Source: DATDCV01 sp036524155 (GTDB taxonomy: Bacteria > Verrucomicrobiota > Verrucomicrobiia > Limisphaerales > UBA8199). From it: DNA of 31,804 bases. Shown piece after piece: positions 6,021 through 14,568 of the stretch (positions are counted from its first letter, which is position 1; every line of letters starts with the position of its first letter). A model generated the notes under the pieces. That model ran no database searches and was not told where the DNA came from. It worked only from the letters and a program-made list of their open reading frames with translations. The DNA lies in assembly GCA_036524155.1 (NCBI GenBank), contig DATDCV010000307.1:1-31804 (forward strand), in the 5' to 3' direction. The translations under genes and the position numbers were made by a program.

Positions 6021-8903
6021 TCACCGTCGGCGTTTTTGGGCGCGGCGTTTGGCGTCAAGGAGGCGGCTGGTGGTGGTGGATTGAGCCGGTTCCTCGGGTT
6101 CTTCGGGAGGCGCTTCCACGATCGGCGGCGGCTGGCGAAGAGGAGCATCGACCGGTTGTCCCGGCAACGGCTCCGCCGGGGCCTGCCGGGGCTGGAACAG
6201 CTCGGGGCGAGGCTGAACGCTCGGCGCGGTTCTGGTCGAACGCACTTGTTCCCGGCGGGCGAGCAGAGCGGCTAACGACTCCTCGGCCTCAGGTGTTCGG
6301 GGCACGGTTTCCCAGAAAAACAATTTGCGCCGGACGGCCCGCGCGGCGCGGCGCAGTTCGTCGCGGTCGAGCTGGATACGCCGGACGGCGACATCCAGCG
6401 TGAAGAGCAGGATGGCGAATTTCAGCAACCTCTCCCAGAGATCGCGGGGCTGGAAAGTTTTCTGGCGGTCATGGAGAAACGGGTTCAGCCCCGGCACCTC
6501 GGGATCCAAAATCTTTCCACCGCCGCTTTCGGCCAGGCGGCGGAGCAGGTTGGCATTGGGCTCGGCGGCGATGAACTCGGGCGAATAATTGACGCTGGCG
6601 CCGAGGAACTGCGAGCTCCGCACCTGGCCGTCTTTGATGTCGAGCAAGTGCAGCGAGTACACGCCGACCTCTTTGGTGGGGAAGCGCGTCTCGTAGTGGC
6701 CCGGGCCGGTTTGCTCCAGACGGACCGCCTGGCGCTCGCCCTTGGGGCTAACGACCAACGCCTGCAGGTTCAGGAAATTCCGGTAATTGCCTTCGGCGTC
6801 CAGCGCCTCCAGGTTGATCACGCCCTCGCCTTTTTCGACGGACACCTCGGTGTTGAAATCGGCGGTGTCCAGCCGCCGCAAGCTCCATTGGCCGATTTGG
6901 GTCCAGAACTGGCGGTACTTTTCCCAGTTAAGCCAAAGCCTGGCCCATTTGAATTTGGCGTCGGAAGTAAACGCGACGGCGCGGCCGAGGCCGTATTGCC
7001 AATGCGCGAGGAGCGGATCGCCTTTATCGGTGTAGAGTGGGGTCTCGGCGCGCGGCTTCGGGGTAGTGGCGACATAGCCGAGCAGCGAGGGATACTCGTT
7101 CGCGCCGATGCCGCGCACGACTTCTGTCATCGCCCGCACCTGAGGTTTGAAGGGGTCTTCATAAATCGCCGACTTGAGAATGACAGCGGTCTCTTTGATG
7201 AAGATCTGGGGAAGATCGTTTGGGGAAAGCACATTGTAGAACCGGCCTCGGCCCTGGTCCGCCATCCAGATCATGGTGTCAGGACCGGCGTGGCCCGAGA
7301 TGAGGACCGTGCTGACGGTGATGTGATCCCCGACAATCGCCTTCATCGTCGCATCGCTGGGGGCGCCCGGGTCGCCATCGCTGAAAACGATGATGTGCTT
7401 GAGGTTGGCGGTGGATTTTTTGAGCGAATCATGAGCCATCTCGATAATCGCCTGGAAGCTGCCGAGGTCGCCCTGGTTCATGCCGGCGATCTGGCGGGCG
7501 AGGTCGTTCTTCCTCCCGACCTTCTGCAGCGGAAACAGCCAGTGCTCATCGCCGTCCCACAGCAACACCCCCATTTCGTCCATGGGTCCCAAAGCGGCGA
7601 GGACGCCTTGCGCGCAGTCGCGGGCGACCTGGTTGCCGTTATTGAACTCCATGCCGTGCATGATGAGCACGACGGCCCCGCTGGGCAGCACCTTCTTGCT
7701 GTCCAGTTCCATATTGACCGGCAAAGTCGATTCCAGCGGCGTGCCGCGGTAGCCACCCGCCGCGTAGGCCTGGTCACCGCCGACGCAAACCAGGCCGACA
7801 CCAAAATCCCGCACGGCGCTCTCGAGCAGTTTCTGGCGGTCGGTGCCGAGGTCGCCCGCGGCCAGGTTGCTGATGAAGATGGCATCGTAGCTTTGCATTT
7901 CGGCCAGTGTGCCGGGGAATTCCTTGACTCCGACAAGCTTGATCAGGAGGCGTGAGGTCTGCAGGGCCGCCGCCAATGCCTGGTCCTGTTCCGGGTCGGC
8001 CGAAACGATCAGGATTCTCGGTTCGCCAACCACGTTGGCGAAACCCGTCGCCCGGTTATTCTGCGGCAGCGGATCGGCTGGGGCGTCGACGCGGACATCG
8101 TAGGTGTAGAAGCCGGGCTCGGCCAAAGTCTGCGGAAAAGTAAAAAGGTTCTTTCCGGCGGCGAGATCGACTTTTTGTTCGCCGAGGTACTGTTCATTGC
8201 GGTAGAGCCGGACGGTCGCAGCCTGGGCCAGCTCAGTTTGAAGAAAGATTTTTACTTCAAAGGATTGGCCTCTTTTCAGCCGGGGCGGGATCTGCAATTT
8301 CTGGACGGCAACGTCATTCGCCCGCGATACGCCCATCGGGAGAACATCGACGGTGACTCCGAGCGGCTTGGCGGTAAGGACGGCGCTCATCGCGTCGCCA
8401 ACGTTTTCGTTGCCGTCCGTCAGCAGGACCAGGCGTTTCTGCCCGGTTTCGGGAAAAGCAGCGGTGCCAAGCCGGATCGCCGCCGCCAAATCCGTGCGTT
8501 CGGTTCCGACCACCGCCTGGATCTTTTGCAGGTCGATAGCGGAGTTAGGCGTGTTTTCAATGCTCGCCTCGCTGCCGAAAACAATCACGCCGGCCCGGTC
8601 CACCAGCTTCATCTGTTTGGCCGCTTTGTTGATGTAATCGCGGGCGGCTTCCTGCTGCGCGGAGGGAATGCTGTCCGAGCGATCGAGCACGAAGAAAAGG
8701 TTCATGCCCTCGATGGGCAGCAGCCATTGGAGGCCGGCGATGGCCAGGAAGATCAGCAACAGCACGGCCGTGCGGATGCACACCGCCAGCCACCGGCGCC
8801 AGGCACTGACTTGCACGTCGCTCTTCCACGCAAACCAAATCACCCACGCCAGCGCCGGGATCAGCGCCAGCAGATAGTAGGGGTGAGTGAGCTGGATGTT
8901 CAT
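6021..8903 (-). CDS. Large membrane protein with two VWA-like domains and a glutamine-amidotransferase-like domain
   Basis: This is a 960-residue protein. N-terminal membrane helices lie at ~9-27 and ~38-62, then a first VWA domain with intact MIDAS Asp74-x-Ser76-x-Ser78 (FFVLDRSDSIPS). From ~290 comes a class-I glutamine-amidotransferase-like fold (PRILIVSADPEQ, YDAIFISNLAAGD, VCVGGDQAYAAGGY) wrapped around a second VWA-like segment (HIIVFSDGDPGAPSD, ~502). A C-terminal membrane helix at ~824-842 precedes a ~115-residue Pro/Glu/Arg-rich tail. Such proteins accompany MoxR-DUF58-BatA clusters. They are thought to bind divalent metal and partners under MoxR control; no catalytic Cys is obvious in the amidotransferase-like part. 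The start ATG overlaps the TGA of the upstream permease-NHL gene (8900-8903), implying translational coupling. It ends convergently with the bactofilin cluster. Confidence 0.9.
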   Translation of the reverse strand: MNIQLTHPYYLLALIPALAWVIWFAWKSDVQVSAWRRWLAVCIRTAVLLLIFLAIAGLQWLLPIEGMNLFFVLDRSDSIPSAQQEAARDYINKAAKQMKLVDRAGVIVFGSEASIENTPNSAIDLQKIQAVVGTERTDLAAAIRLGTAAFPETGQKRLVLLTDGNENVGDAMSAVLTAKPLGVTVDVLPMGVSRANDVAVQKLQIPPRLKRGQSFEVKIFLQTELAQAATVRLYRNEQYLGEQKVDLAAGKNLFTFPQTLAEPGFYTYDVRVDAPADPLPQNNRATGFANVVGEPRILIVSADPEQDQALAAALQTSRLLIKLVGVKEFPGTLAEMQSYDAIFISNLAAGDLGTDRQKLLESAVRDFGVGLVCVGGDQAYAAGGYRGTPLESTLPVNMELDSKKVLPSGAVVLIMHGMEFNNGNQVARDCAQGVLAALGPMDEMGVLLWDGDEHWLFPLQKVGRKNDLARQIAGMNQGDLGSFQAIIEMAHDSLKKSTANLKHIIVFSDGDPGAPSDATMKAIVGDHITVSTVLISGHAGPDTMIWMADQGRGRFYNVLSPNDLPQIFIKETAVILKSAIYEDPFKPQVRAMTEVVRGIGANEYPSLLGYVATTPKPRAETPLYTDKGDPLLAHWQYGLGRAVAFTSDAKFKWARLWLNWEKYRQFWTQIGQWSLRRLDTADFNTEVSVEKGEGVINLEALDAEGNYRNFLNLQALVVSPKGERQAVRLEQTGPGHYETRFPTKEVGVYSLHLLDIKDGQVRSSQFLGASVNYSPEFIAAEPNANLLRRLAESGGGKILDPEVPGLNPFLHDRQKTFQPRDLWERLLKFAILLFTLDVAVRRIQLDRDELRRAARAVRRKLFFWETVPRTPEAEESLAALLARREQVRSTRTAPSVQPRPELFQPRQAPAEPLPGQPVDAPLRQPPPIVEAPPEEPEEPAQSTTTSRLLDAKRRAQKRRR

Positions 8904-11485
8904 CGGTTCGCGAAGGCGGGAGGAGTGAAATCCGAAAGCCGAAATCCGAAAGCCGAAAGACGTCCGAAATCCGAAGTCCGAAGGTCGGACGCAGGAACCT
9001 CAGAGCCAAGACACCCCAAGAGCGCAAAAGCGGAGCTTTGTATTCGTGCCTCGTGCGCCTTTTCGCGGCCAGCCTCGGTTTTTCGGATTTCGGCCTTCGG
9101 GTTTCCGTCGGATTTCGGCCTTCGGGTTTCGGATTTGCTTAACAGCTTCTGCACGCGATGGTTCTGCGAGTCCGCGACGTAGAGGTTGCCGGCCGAGTCG
9201 AGCGCGACACCCCAGGGGTTGCTGAAGTAGCCGGGTTCGGAGCCGCGGCGGCCGAGGATTTCGATGGGACGGTCATTGCCATCGAAAACCTGGATGCGGC
9301 TGTTGCCGAACTCGCAGACGTATTGCCGCCCGTTCCCATCGACGCAAATGTCGTAAGGATAGCTGAGTTCACCCAGGCCTTTGCCCGGCTTGCCGTAGAC
9401 GCGGAGCAGTTTGCCGTCGCTCGAAAAAACCTGGATCCGGTGATTGCAGGAATCGGCGACGTACACTCGATCCTGGCTGTCCACACACATCCCCTCGGGC
9501 CGGTTGAACTCGCCCGGGCCGGTGCCACCTTTGCCGATGCTCGCGACCCACCTGGGCGGGCTGGAGTTCGCGGGCGCCGAGATGCCCGATGCCGCGAACG
9601 CAAACTTTTGCAGTCGTTCCTCTTCCTGGTACTCGGTGATGAACACTTCGTTTTTCGAGTCGACAGCGATCGCGCGCGGAACTGAAAGCTGGCCGTTGTT
9701 GGTTCCGCGCTGGCCCCATTGCTCCACGAGTACGCCGGCGGGCGAGTAATGATTGACCCGGGAATAATGCGGCTCGAGCACGACAATATTTCCCTCCCGG
9801 TCGCGGCACATGCCCTTGGGTTTGCCAAGATCAGTCTGCGGCATTTGCCACGACAAAAGGAAAACACCGTTGGACGAAAATTTTTGGACCCGACCGGTCA
9901 TGTCCACGACATACATATTGTCCTGCGCATCGACCGCCACCGAGCGCGGCTTGTTGAGCTGTCCGACCCCAACACCGCGGGTGCCGATGACCTTGACTCC
10001 GCCAAACAGTTTGCTGTGGAGGGGCGACTCGCCCGAGCGCGCAGGACCGCATCCCGAGCACAACACCAATGCGCCGACAACGAGCAACGTGTCGCGCGTG
10101 ACGCGGGCGAGTTTCCAGAGCACTAGCGGCGCCAGCGCCAACGCCAGCAGTGTCAGGCACAGCGCATTCACCTGCGCGTTGTGGCCATAGTGGAGAAAGT
10201 TGAAAATGCGAAGCGCCAGCGTTTCACCGATACCCGGCGGGATGATGAGAATGATGGACTCGACATCCCAAAGGCAGAGCAGGTAAATAACATACCAAAC
10301 CGCCGCGATTTGCGGCGCCATTTGCGGCCAATAGGCGTGGCGGAGCGTCTGCCGCCAATTGGCGCCCTCGATCCGGGCCACATCGATCAGGTCGCGGTCA
10401 ACGGTGGCGGCCGCGTGGGTCACCGCATGCCGCCCCAACCCCACGTAGCGAACGCCCAGCGCCAGCAACATAATGCCTGCGCTTTGATAAAAAATGGCGG
10501 ACCACGAATGATTGAACAGATTGATCAGTCCGATCCCGAGCAACACGCCCGGAACGAAAAATGGCAGCCAAATAACCGTTTCGATGCTCCTAACGGCATG
10601 TGCTGTCCGCGTCAGACAGATGCACGCTAAGCCAACCACCAGGGTCGCAGCCGCTGCCGACAACCAAAGTGAATTCCAGATGGCGGACTGACCGGCGGCG
10701 AGCGCGCCTGCGAGTTCGGTCCACGTCCGCGCGACCGAAATAATCTGAACCAGCGGCAGAGCGGTCGACAGCGCGACCAACAGGCAGGCGAGCGTGGCAC
10801 AAATGCCATGACACACAGGCCCGAGTTGCCGGCGAAACAGGGCCGGTGGAACGGTTAGCTGGAGGTGCGGCCAGGGCACACCCCGCCTTGTGAACCACCA
10901 GATGGCCAGCACCGGAATCACAATCATCGGCCAGCTCATTGTCAGCGCGCCAAGCGTGTCGAAACTCGTGTTGAACCGGACCCATACCTCGGCCGGAAAG
11001 GTTTTCACCTGAAGGATGGCGGGAACCGCGAAATTATTCATCGCGAGCACAAAAGTCAGCACCGCGGCCTGAACCATCGCCGGCCGCGCCAAGGGCAACA
11101 GCAGGCCACGCAAAAAATGCCCGCCGGTCACCGCCATGTCGCTTTCAATTTGGGCAGGTTCGAGGCGTTGCCACGCGCTCAGGATCAACAGCAGAGAAAT
11201 TGGCCAGAGCGAAAGGCCAAGAATCCAAACTGCGCCGCCAAACGAGACTACGTTTAGGGGCAGCCAACTGCGCCAGACTCCAACGGGCCCCAGAAAATGC
11301 AGCCAGGAGTTAGTGACCAGGAACGGCGGCAGCGCGAGTGTTGCCACCGCCAGCCCCAGAGCTGCCGTCCGCCACGCGCGCGGCAAACCCGCCAGGCACA
11401 ACGCCGTCACCAGTCCAAGGCTCACCGCCAGCAGCGTCACGGTGCCGCCCGCCAGCAGGCTGTTCTTGAGCAACACCCAGTTCAT
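8900..11485 (-). CDS. ABC transporter permease (FbpB-like, double domain) fused to NHL beta-propeller
   Basis: This is an 861-residue single frame. Residues 1-460 are a duplicated ABC inner-membrane permease of the iron/thiamine FbpB/ThiP type, with two EAA-type loops (~116-134 and ~369-388, IEGANWRQTLRHAYWPQM). Residues ~464-479 (DTLLVVGALVLCSGC) look like a lipoprotein signal peptide ending at Cys479. Residues ~490-782 form an NHL propeller with repeated G-x-L-x-x-P-x-x-I/V-A-V-D and VYVADSCNHRIQVF blades. Residues 783-861 are translated from a heptamer repeat element and end TPPAFANR. The start overlaps the TGA of the substrate-binding gene (11482-11485) and the stop overlaps the ATG of the VWA gene. 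No stop or clear internal start separates permease from propeller, so the fusion appears real, though a lost stop codon is possible. The permease would serve transport only with an ATPase encoded elsewhere. Confidence 0.85.
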   Translation of the reverse strand: MNWVLLKNSLLAGGTVTLLAVSLGLVTALCLAGLPRAWRTAALGLAVATLALPPFLVTNSWLHFLGPVGVWRSWLPLNVVSFGGAVWILGLSLWPISLLLILSAWQRLEPAQIESDMAVTGGHFLRGLLLPLARPAMVQAAVLTFVLAMNNFAVPAILQVKTFPAEVWVRFNTSFDTLGALTMSWPMIVIPVLAIWWFTRRGVPWPHLQLTVPPALFRRQLGPVCHGICATLACLLVALSTALPLVQIISVARTWTELAGALAAGQSAIWNSLWLSAAAATLVVGLACICLTRTAHAVRSIETVIWLPFFVPGVLLGIGLINLFNHSWSAIFYQSAGIMLLALGVRYVGLGRHAVTHAAATVDRDLIDVARIEGANWRQTLRHAYWPQMAPQIAAVWYVIYLLCLWDVESIILIIPPGIGETLALRIFNFLHYGHNAQVNALCLTLLALALAPLVLWKLARVTRDTLLVVGALVLCSGCGPARSGESPLHSKLFGGVKVIGTRGVGVGQLNKPRSVAVDAQDNMYVVDMTGRVQKFSSNGVFLLSWQMPQTDLGKPKGMCRDREGNIVVLEPHYSRVNHYSPAGVLVEQWGQRGTNNGQLSVPRAIAVDSKNEVFITEYQEEERLQKFAFAASGISAPANSSPPRWVASIGKGGTGPGEFNRPEGMCVDSQDRVYVADSCNHRIQVFSSDGKLLRVYGKPGKGLGELSYPYDICVDGNGRQYVCEFGNSRIQVFDGNDRPIEILGRRGSEPGYFSNPWGVALDSAGNLYVADSQNHRVQKLLSKSETRRPKSDGNPKAEIRKTEAGREKAHEARIQSSAFALLGCLGSEVPASDLRTSDFGRLSAFGFRLSDFTPPAFANR
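8927..9136. repeat. Heptamer inverted-repeat element, copy 2 (inside the permease-NHL reading frame)
   Basis: The left arm (8927-8986) is degenerate TCCGAAA heptamers and the right arm (about 9076-9136) degenerate TTTCGGA heptamers, around a ~90-bp core. The 210-bp unit is a multiple of three and is open in the permease-NHL frame, giving SKSETRRPKSDGNPKAEIRK... at residues 783-861. It starts right after the last NHL blade (HRVQKLL). Confidence 0.88.
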
Positions 11486-12486
11486 CTAAGGAAGATCTCG
11501 TTCAGCTTCGCGGTCGTCGCGTCGAGGTCCCGCAGCAAGGCCTCCCAGTTCACATTCAGCGTCGGAACCGAAACTTCGCCCACCGCGAGGCCTTCCAAGG
11601 CGTTTCCCTGGACGAGACGCCCAACCACATCAGGCCGTTGGAGGTAGTGCATTAGGCGATCAGCCGCCGGCCCGTGCGGCGCGTCCTGTGTGACCGCGAC
11701 AGTGTTCGGGATTAAAAGTGTTTCGCTGTTCATGGGCAGCGCCTGGATCGGATACCCCTCGCGTTGGCCCGCCGATATATCGTCTGAGTCCGTCAACCCG
11801 ACGGCTGCCTGCCCGGTGCCGACGAGTTTTACCACGACGGAATTACCATCCACAAGGAAGGGCTTGTTGGCGGCCAGAGCCCGGCACCACATCTGCCACA
11901 GACCGTCTCCCCAGTATTGGCGCAAACCGTGGAAATGTGTCGCCGTGGTCCCGAACTGCGGGTAGGCCAGCGCGACCTTGCCGTGCCATGCGGCATTGGT
12001 CAGATCCAGCAGCGAGTGCGGCATGGTTGCCGCGTTCACGAGGTTGGTATTGATGACAACGCGCCGGCTCCGGTATCCGAAAGCCGCCCACCCGTTGGTC
12101 TCGCGAAACACGTCCTTCGCGGCGAGTTGGCGGGTCCGCATCTCTTCGTTGCCCCAAAAAACATCGCACTGCGGGTGAGGTTTTTCGGCCAGCAGGCGGT
12201 TGGCCAGGCCGACGGTCTTGACCGCTTCGCTGTCGAAGACCGGGCGAACGCGGAGTCCGGTTTGTTTTTCGAAATCACGAAAGATGGGCTCCGCATAGAC
12301 CTGGTCCTGAGCGCAATAGGCAATCACCACGGTGCCATTAGTTCCGAGTGGACGCGAAACCCAATAGAAAGCCACCGAGAGAAAAATAATGGTAACTCCA
12401 CCCCAAACTGCCCAAGCCTGCCAGATGACCTCGCTTCTTCCGAATTCGTCCTTCGGCCAGTTGCTGCTTTTGACTGATCGCTTCAC
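11482..12486 (-). CDS. ABC transporter substrate-binding protein (FbpA-like), membrane anchored
   Basis: This is 334 residues from GTG 12486. That GTG overlaps the upstream BatA-like TGA (GTGA, 12483-12486) with GGAGGA just upstream; longer upstream starts are within the BatA gene and rejected. A single hydrophobic segment at ~23-43 (WAVWGGVTIIFLSVAFYWV) is an uncleaved anchor or signal. The mature part shows the Fe3+/thiamine-type periplasmic binding fold: TVVIAYCAQDQVYAEPIFRDFEKQTG, DVFWGNEEMRTRQL, YRSRRVVINTNLV, and LVGTGQAAVGLTDSDD near the hinge. The ligand is not deducible. It should deliver to the permease encoded next, whose ATG overlaps its TGA. No ATP-binding subunit gene is present in the window. 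Confidence 0.87.
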   Translation of the reverse strand: MKRSVKSSNWPKDEFGRSEVIWQAWAVWGGVTIIFLSVAFYWVSRPLGTNGTVVIAYCAQDQVYAEPIFRDFEKQTGLRVRPVFDSEAVKTVGLANRLLAEKPHPQCDVFWGNEEMRTRQLAAKDVFRETNGWAAFGYRSRRVVINTNLVNAATMPHSLLDLTNAAWHGKVALAYPQFGTTATHFHGLRQYWGDGLWQMWCRALAANKPFLVDGNSVVVKLVGTGQAAVGLTDSDDISAGQREGYPIQALPMNSETLLIPNTVAVTQDAPHGPAADRLMHYLQRPDVVGRLVQGNALEGLAVGEVSVPTLNVNWEALLRDLDATTAKLNEIFLR

Positions 12487-14318
12487 ACTGTCCTCCGGTG
12501 ATAGAACCACCACTCGACCAGCAGCACGACCAGACCGATGCCGGCGATGGTGCGCCACAGCTCCATGTTGGCGCGTTGCATGGTGGTGGCGATGACCTTG
12601 GAATAGCGGCCAAGCTGCAACTCGTCACGCGGCTTGATGTTGCTTTCAGCGGCGTCGAGCAGGTCCACGCAGAACACCGTGTCGTTGGTGCCCATGTGGA
12701 GACGGTAAACGCCTTGCCGATAGGTGTCGCCGAAGACGAATTCATTCGCGGTTTCGTCCAGGTCGATCGTTTTTGTCGCATTGTCGGGCAGCGTGACCTG
12801 CGCCTTCTTCTCGGGGTGCGCCAGGCCGAGCCGAAAGGCGTCACCGGCTTTGACGAGGAGCTGTTGGCCTTTCGCATTGGCAGGGTTAAGCCAGTCAACC
12901 GCGTTAGCGATGAAGATGGGAAACGACACACGCAGGGGCCAGTTGCTTTCGAGAAGGTCAAAGCCGATCCAAATAATCCGTTGCCGGCCCAGATCGCCGG
13001 CGAGAATCAAAGGGGCTTGCGGCGAGTCCACCAGCGCGACGGCCCAGGCCGGCGGCTTGGCGGCGTAACTTTCGATCACGGAAACGTTATCCAGTCCGGC
13101 GTATCGCAGCAGCGGGTGGGCGGACTTCCAGTCCACAATCGGAGGCCCCTCGAGGGTGGACACTCCCTGGACCCAATTCGTATTCAAGACGTGAATGGCG
13201 AGCACGTTTCCGCCTGGCCACACGGTTGGCGCGACCGAATCAAGCACGACGAAATCCAGGCCCCCGGCCGGATCGGTCAGGTCGTTGGCAAGGGCCAACT
13301 CGACATTGGGGACGGCGCGCAGGGCGCGTTCGAGCAGTCGGTTGCCGTGGGTCACCAGCAGCACCTTCACGGGTTTGGGCAGCAGGCTGACGATGGAGGC
13401 CTGATCGTCGGCAGCCAGGTCGTCTTTGGACGTCAGCCGGAGGGTGAAAACGCCATCCCGCGTCTGAGTGGCCAGAAACACCTGCGGAGACGTTTCTCCC
13501 GCGCCGACGTTGATCGGGCGCGTCTCCACCAGCCGCGTATCCAGCAGCAATTCGAGCTCGGTTTGGACGGCATTGGACGAGAAATTGCCCACACTGACGT
13601 ACACCGCGCGCTGGCGGGCATTTTCGGGATTGGCCCGGACATCGAGCGCGGTGATTCCAAGGTTGTTCGCGCTCTTGCCAACCCGGTGATAGACAAGCGG
13701 CAGCGCCTTGTTCTCGAATTCGCTGAGGTCGGGCACCGCCCCATCGCTGAACAAGTGAACCTCGGCTCCTTTTTGATCACGCACCAGCGATTCGGCCATG
13801 CGCAGCGCCGGCAGCAAGCGCGTCGGTCCATCCGAGCACACGCAGGATTGGAGCGCGCGGCGCAATACGGCTTTCTCCGTCGTCGCGGACTGTTTCACCT
13901 CGGTGTTGGCGCCGGCTTGCAGGACAACCATTTGATCGTTCCCGGCGAGTGTATCGACCCATTTCAGGGCTTCGGCGCGTGCCTTTTCAAACCGCGAGGG
14001 GCTTTCATCCGTGGCTTGCATTGACGCCGAGGCATCCAGCACTACAACGCGCAACTGCGCCGGTTTCATTTTGGCCGCGAAGTATGGTCGCGCGAGAGCG
14101 AGCACAACCAGCGCCAGCAAAATGAGCTGAAGGATGAGCAGCCAGTTTTTGCGCAGTTTTTGGAACGGGGCGCTGGCCTGGGTTTCGGCGAGGAACTTTT
14201 GCCACAGCAAAGTGCTCGAAACGAGTTTCACCACCCGCTTGCGCTTCAGCAGATAAAACAGGATCACCACCGGGAGGGAGGCGGCGAAGATGAAAGCGGC
14301 GGGAGCGAGGAAGTTCAT
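12483..14318 (-). CDS. BatA-like VWA domain membrane protein
   Basis: This is a 611-residue protein. The N-terminal BatA/aerotolerance-type module has two membrane helices (~8-24 and ~60-78) separated by the conserved basic loop LLKRKRVVKLVSSTLLWQKF. A VWA domain follows with MIDAS Asp95-x-Ser97-x-Ser99 (VVLDASASMQATDES). The long middle region is beta-rich and of no family I can name, and a last membrane helix (~590-605, IAGIGLVVLLVEWWFYHRR) closes the protein. BatA-type proteins act at the membrane with MoxR AAA+ ATPases; in several bacteria they affect stress tolerance or envelope integrity. It is downstream of DUF58 with a heptamer repeat element (14349-14564) between, and overlaps the binding-protein start. 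Start ATG 14318 lacks a strong Shine-Dalgarno. Confidence 0.9.
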   Translation of the reverse strand: MNFLAPAAFIFAASLPVVILFYLLKRKRVVKLVSSTLLWQKFLAETQASAPFQKLRKNWLLILQLILLALVVLALARPYFAAKMKPAQLRVVVLDASASMQATDESPSRFEKARAEALKWVDTLAGNDQMVVLQAGANTEVKQSATTEKAVLRRALQSCVCSDGPTRLLPALRMAESLVRDQKGAEVHLFSDGAVPDLSEFENKALPLVYHRVGKSANNLGITALDVRANPENARQRAVYVSVGNFSSNAVQTELELLLDTRLVETRPINVGAGETSPQVFLATQTRDGVFTLRLTSKDDLAADDQASIVSLLPKPVKVLLVTHGNRLLERALRAVPNVELALANDLTDPAGGLDFVVLDSVAPTVWPGGNVLAIHVLNTNWVQGVSTLEGPPIVDWKSAHPLLRYAGLDNVSVIESYAAKPPAWAVALVDSPQAPLILAGDLGRQRIIWIGFDLLESNWPLRVSFPIFIANAVDWLNPANAKGQQLLVKAGDAFRLGLAHPEKKAQVTLPDNATKTIDLDETANEFVFGDTYRQGVYRLHMGTNDTVFCVDLLDAAESNIKPRDELQLGRYSKVIATTMQRANMELWRTIAGIGLVVLLVEWWFYHRRTV

Positions 14319-14348
14319 GGCAGAGACCCGCGGGACGGCGTGGCGTTC

Positions 14349-14564
14349 AAATCCGAAATCCGAAATCCGAAATCCGAAAGAAATCCGAAGGCCGAAATCC
14401 GAAGACTGAAGATGCAGTTGTTGCTGCGAAAGAACCCAGGGGCCGCAAAATAAATTTTCTGTGTCGGCACTTTCTGGCCGCTCTCGCGGTCGGCCTTGGT
14501 CTTTCGGGTTTCGGGCTTCGGAATTCGGGCCTCTTTCGGATTTCGGATTTCGGATTTCGGATTT
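14349..14564. repeat. Heptamer inverted-repeat element, copy 3
   Basis: The left arm 14349-14408 starts with four near-perfect ATCCGAA units, the phase break seen in copy 1, and then AAGGCCGAAATCCGAAG. The right arm (about 14490-14564) is the inverted version and ends with four GGATTTC units. The core is ~80 bp. The right arm ends 4 nt from the DUF58 stop codon (14569-14571), so the element occupies the DUF58-BatA intergenic space. Confidence 0.9.
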
Positions 14565-14568
14565 ATTA

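Noticed and set aside
6471..9182. Long plus-strand open frames of 494 and 335 codons
   Set aside because: They are antisense to the large VWA gene; the second runs into heptamer repeat text, giving a false low-complexity end.
12498..14024. 508-codon open frame on the plus strand
   Set aside because: It lies entirely antisense to the BatA-like gene. The translation is low in recognisable motifs and reflects GC-rich codon structure of the true gene.
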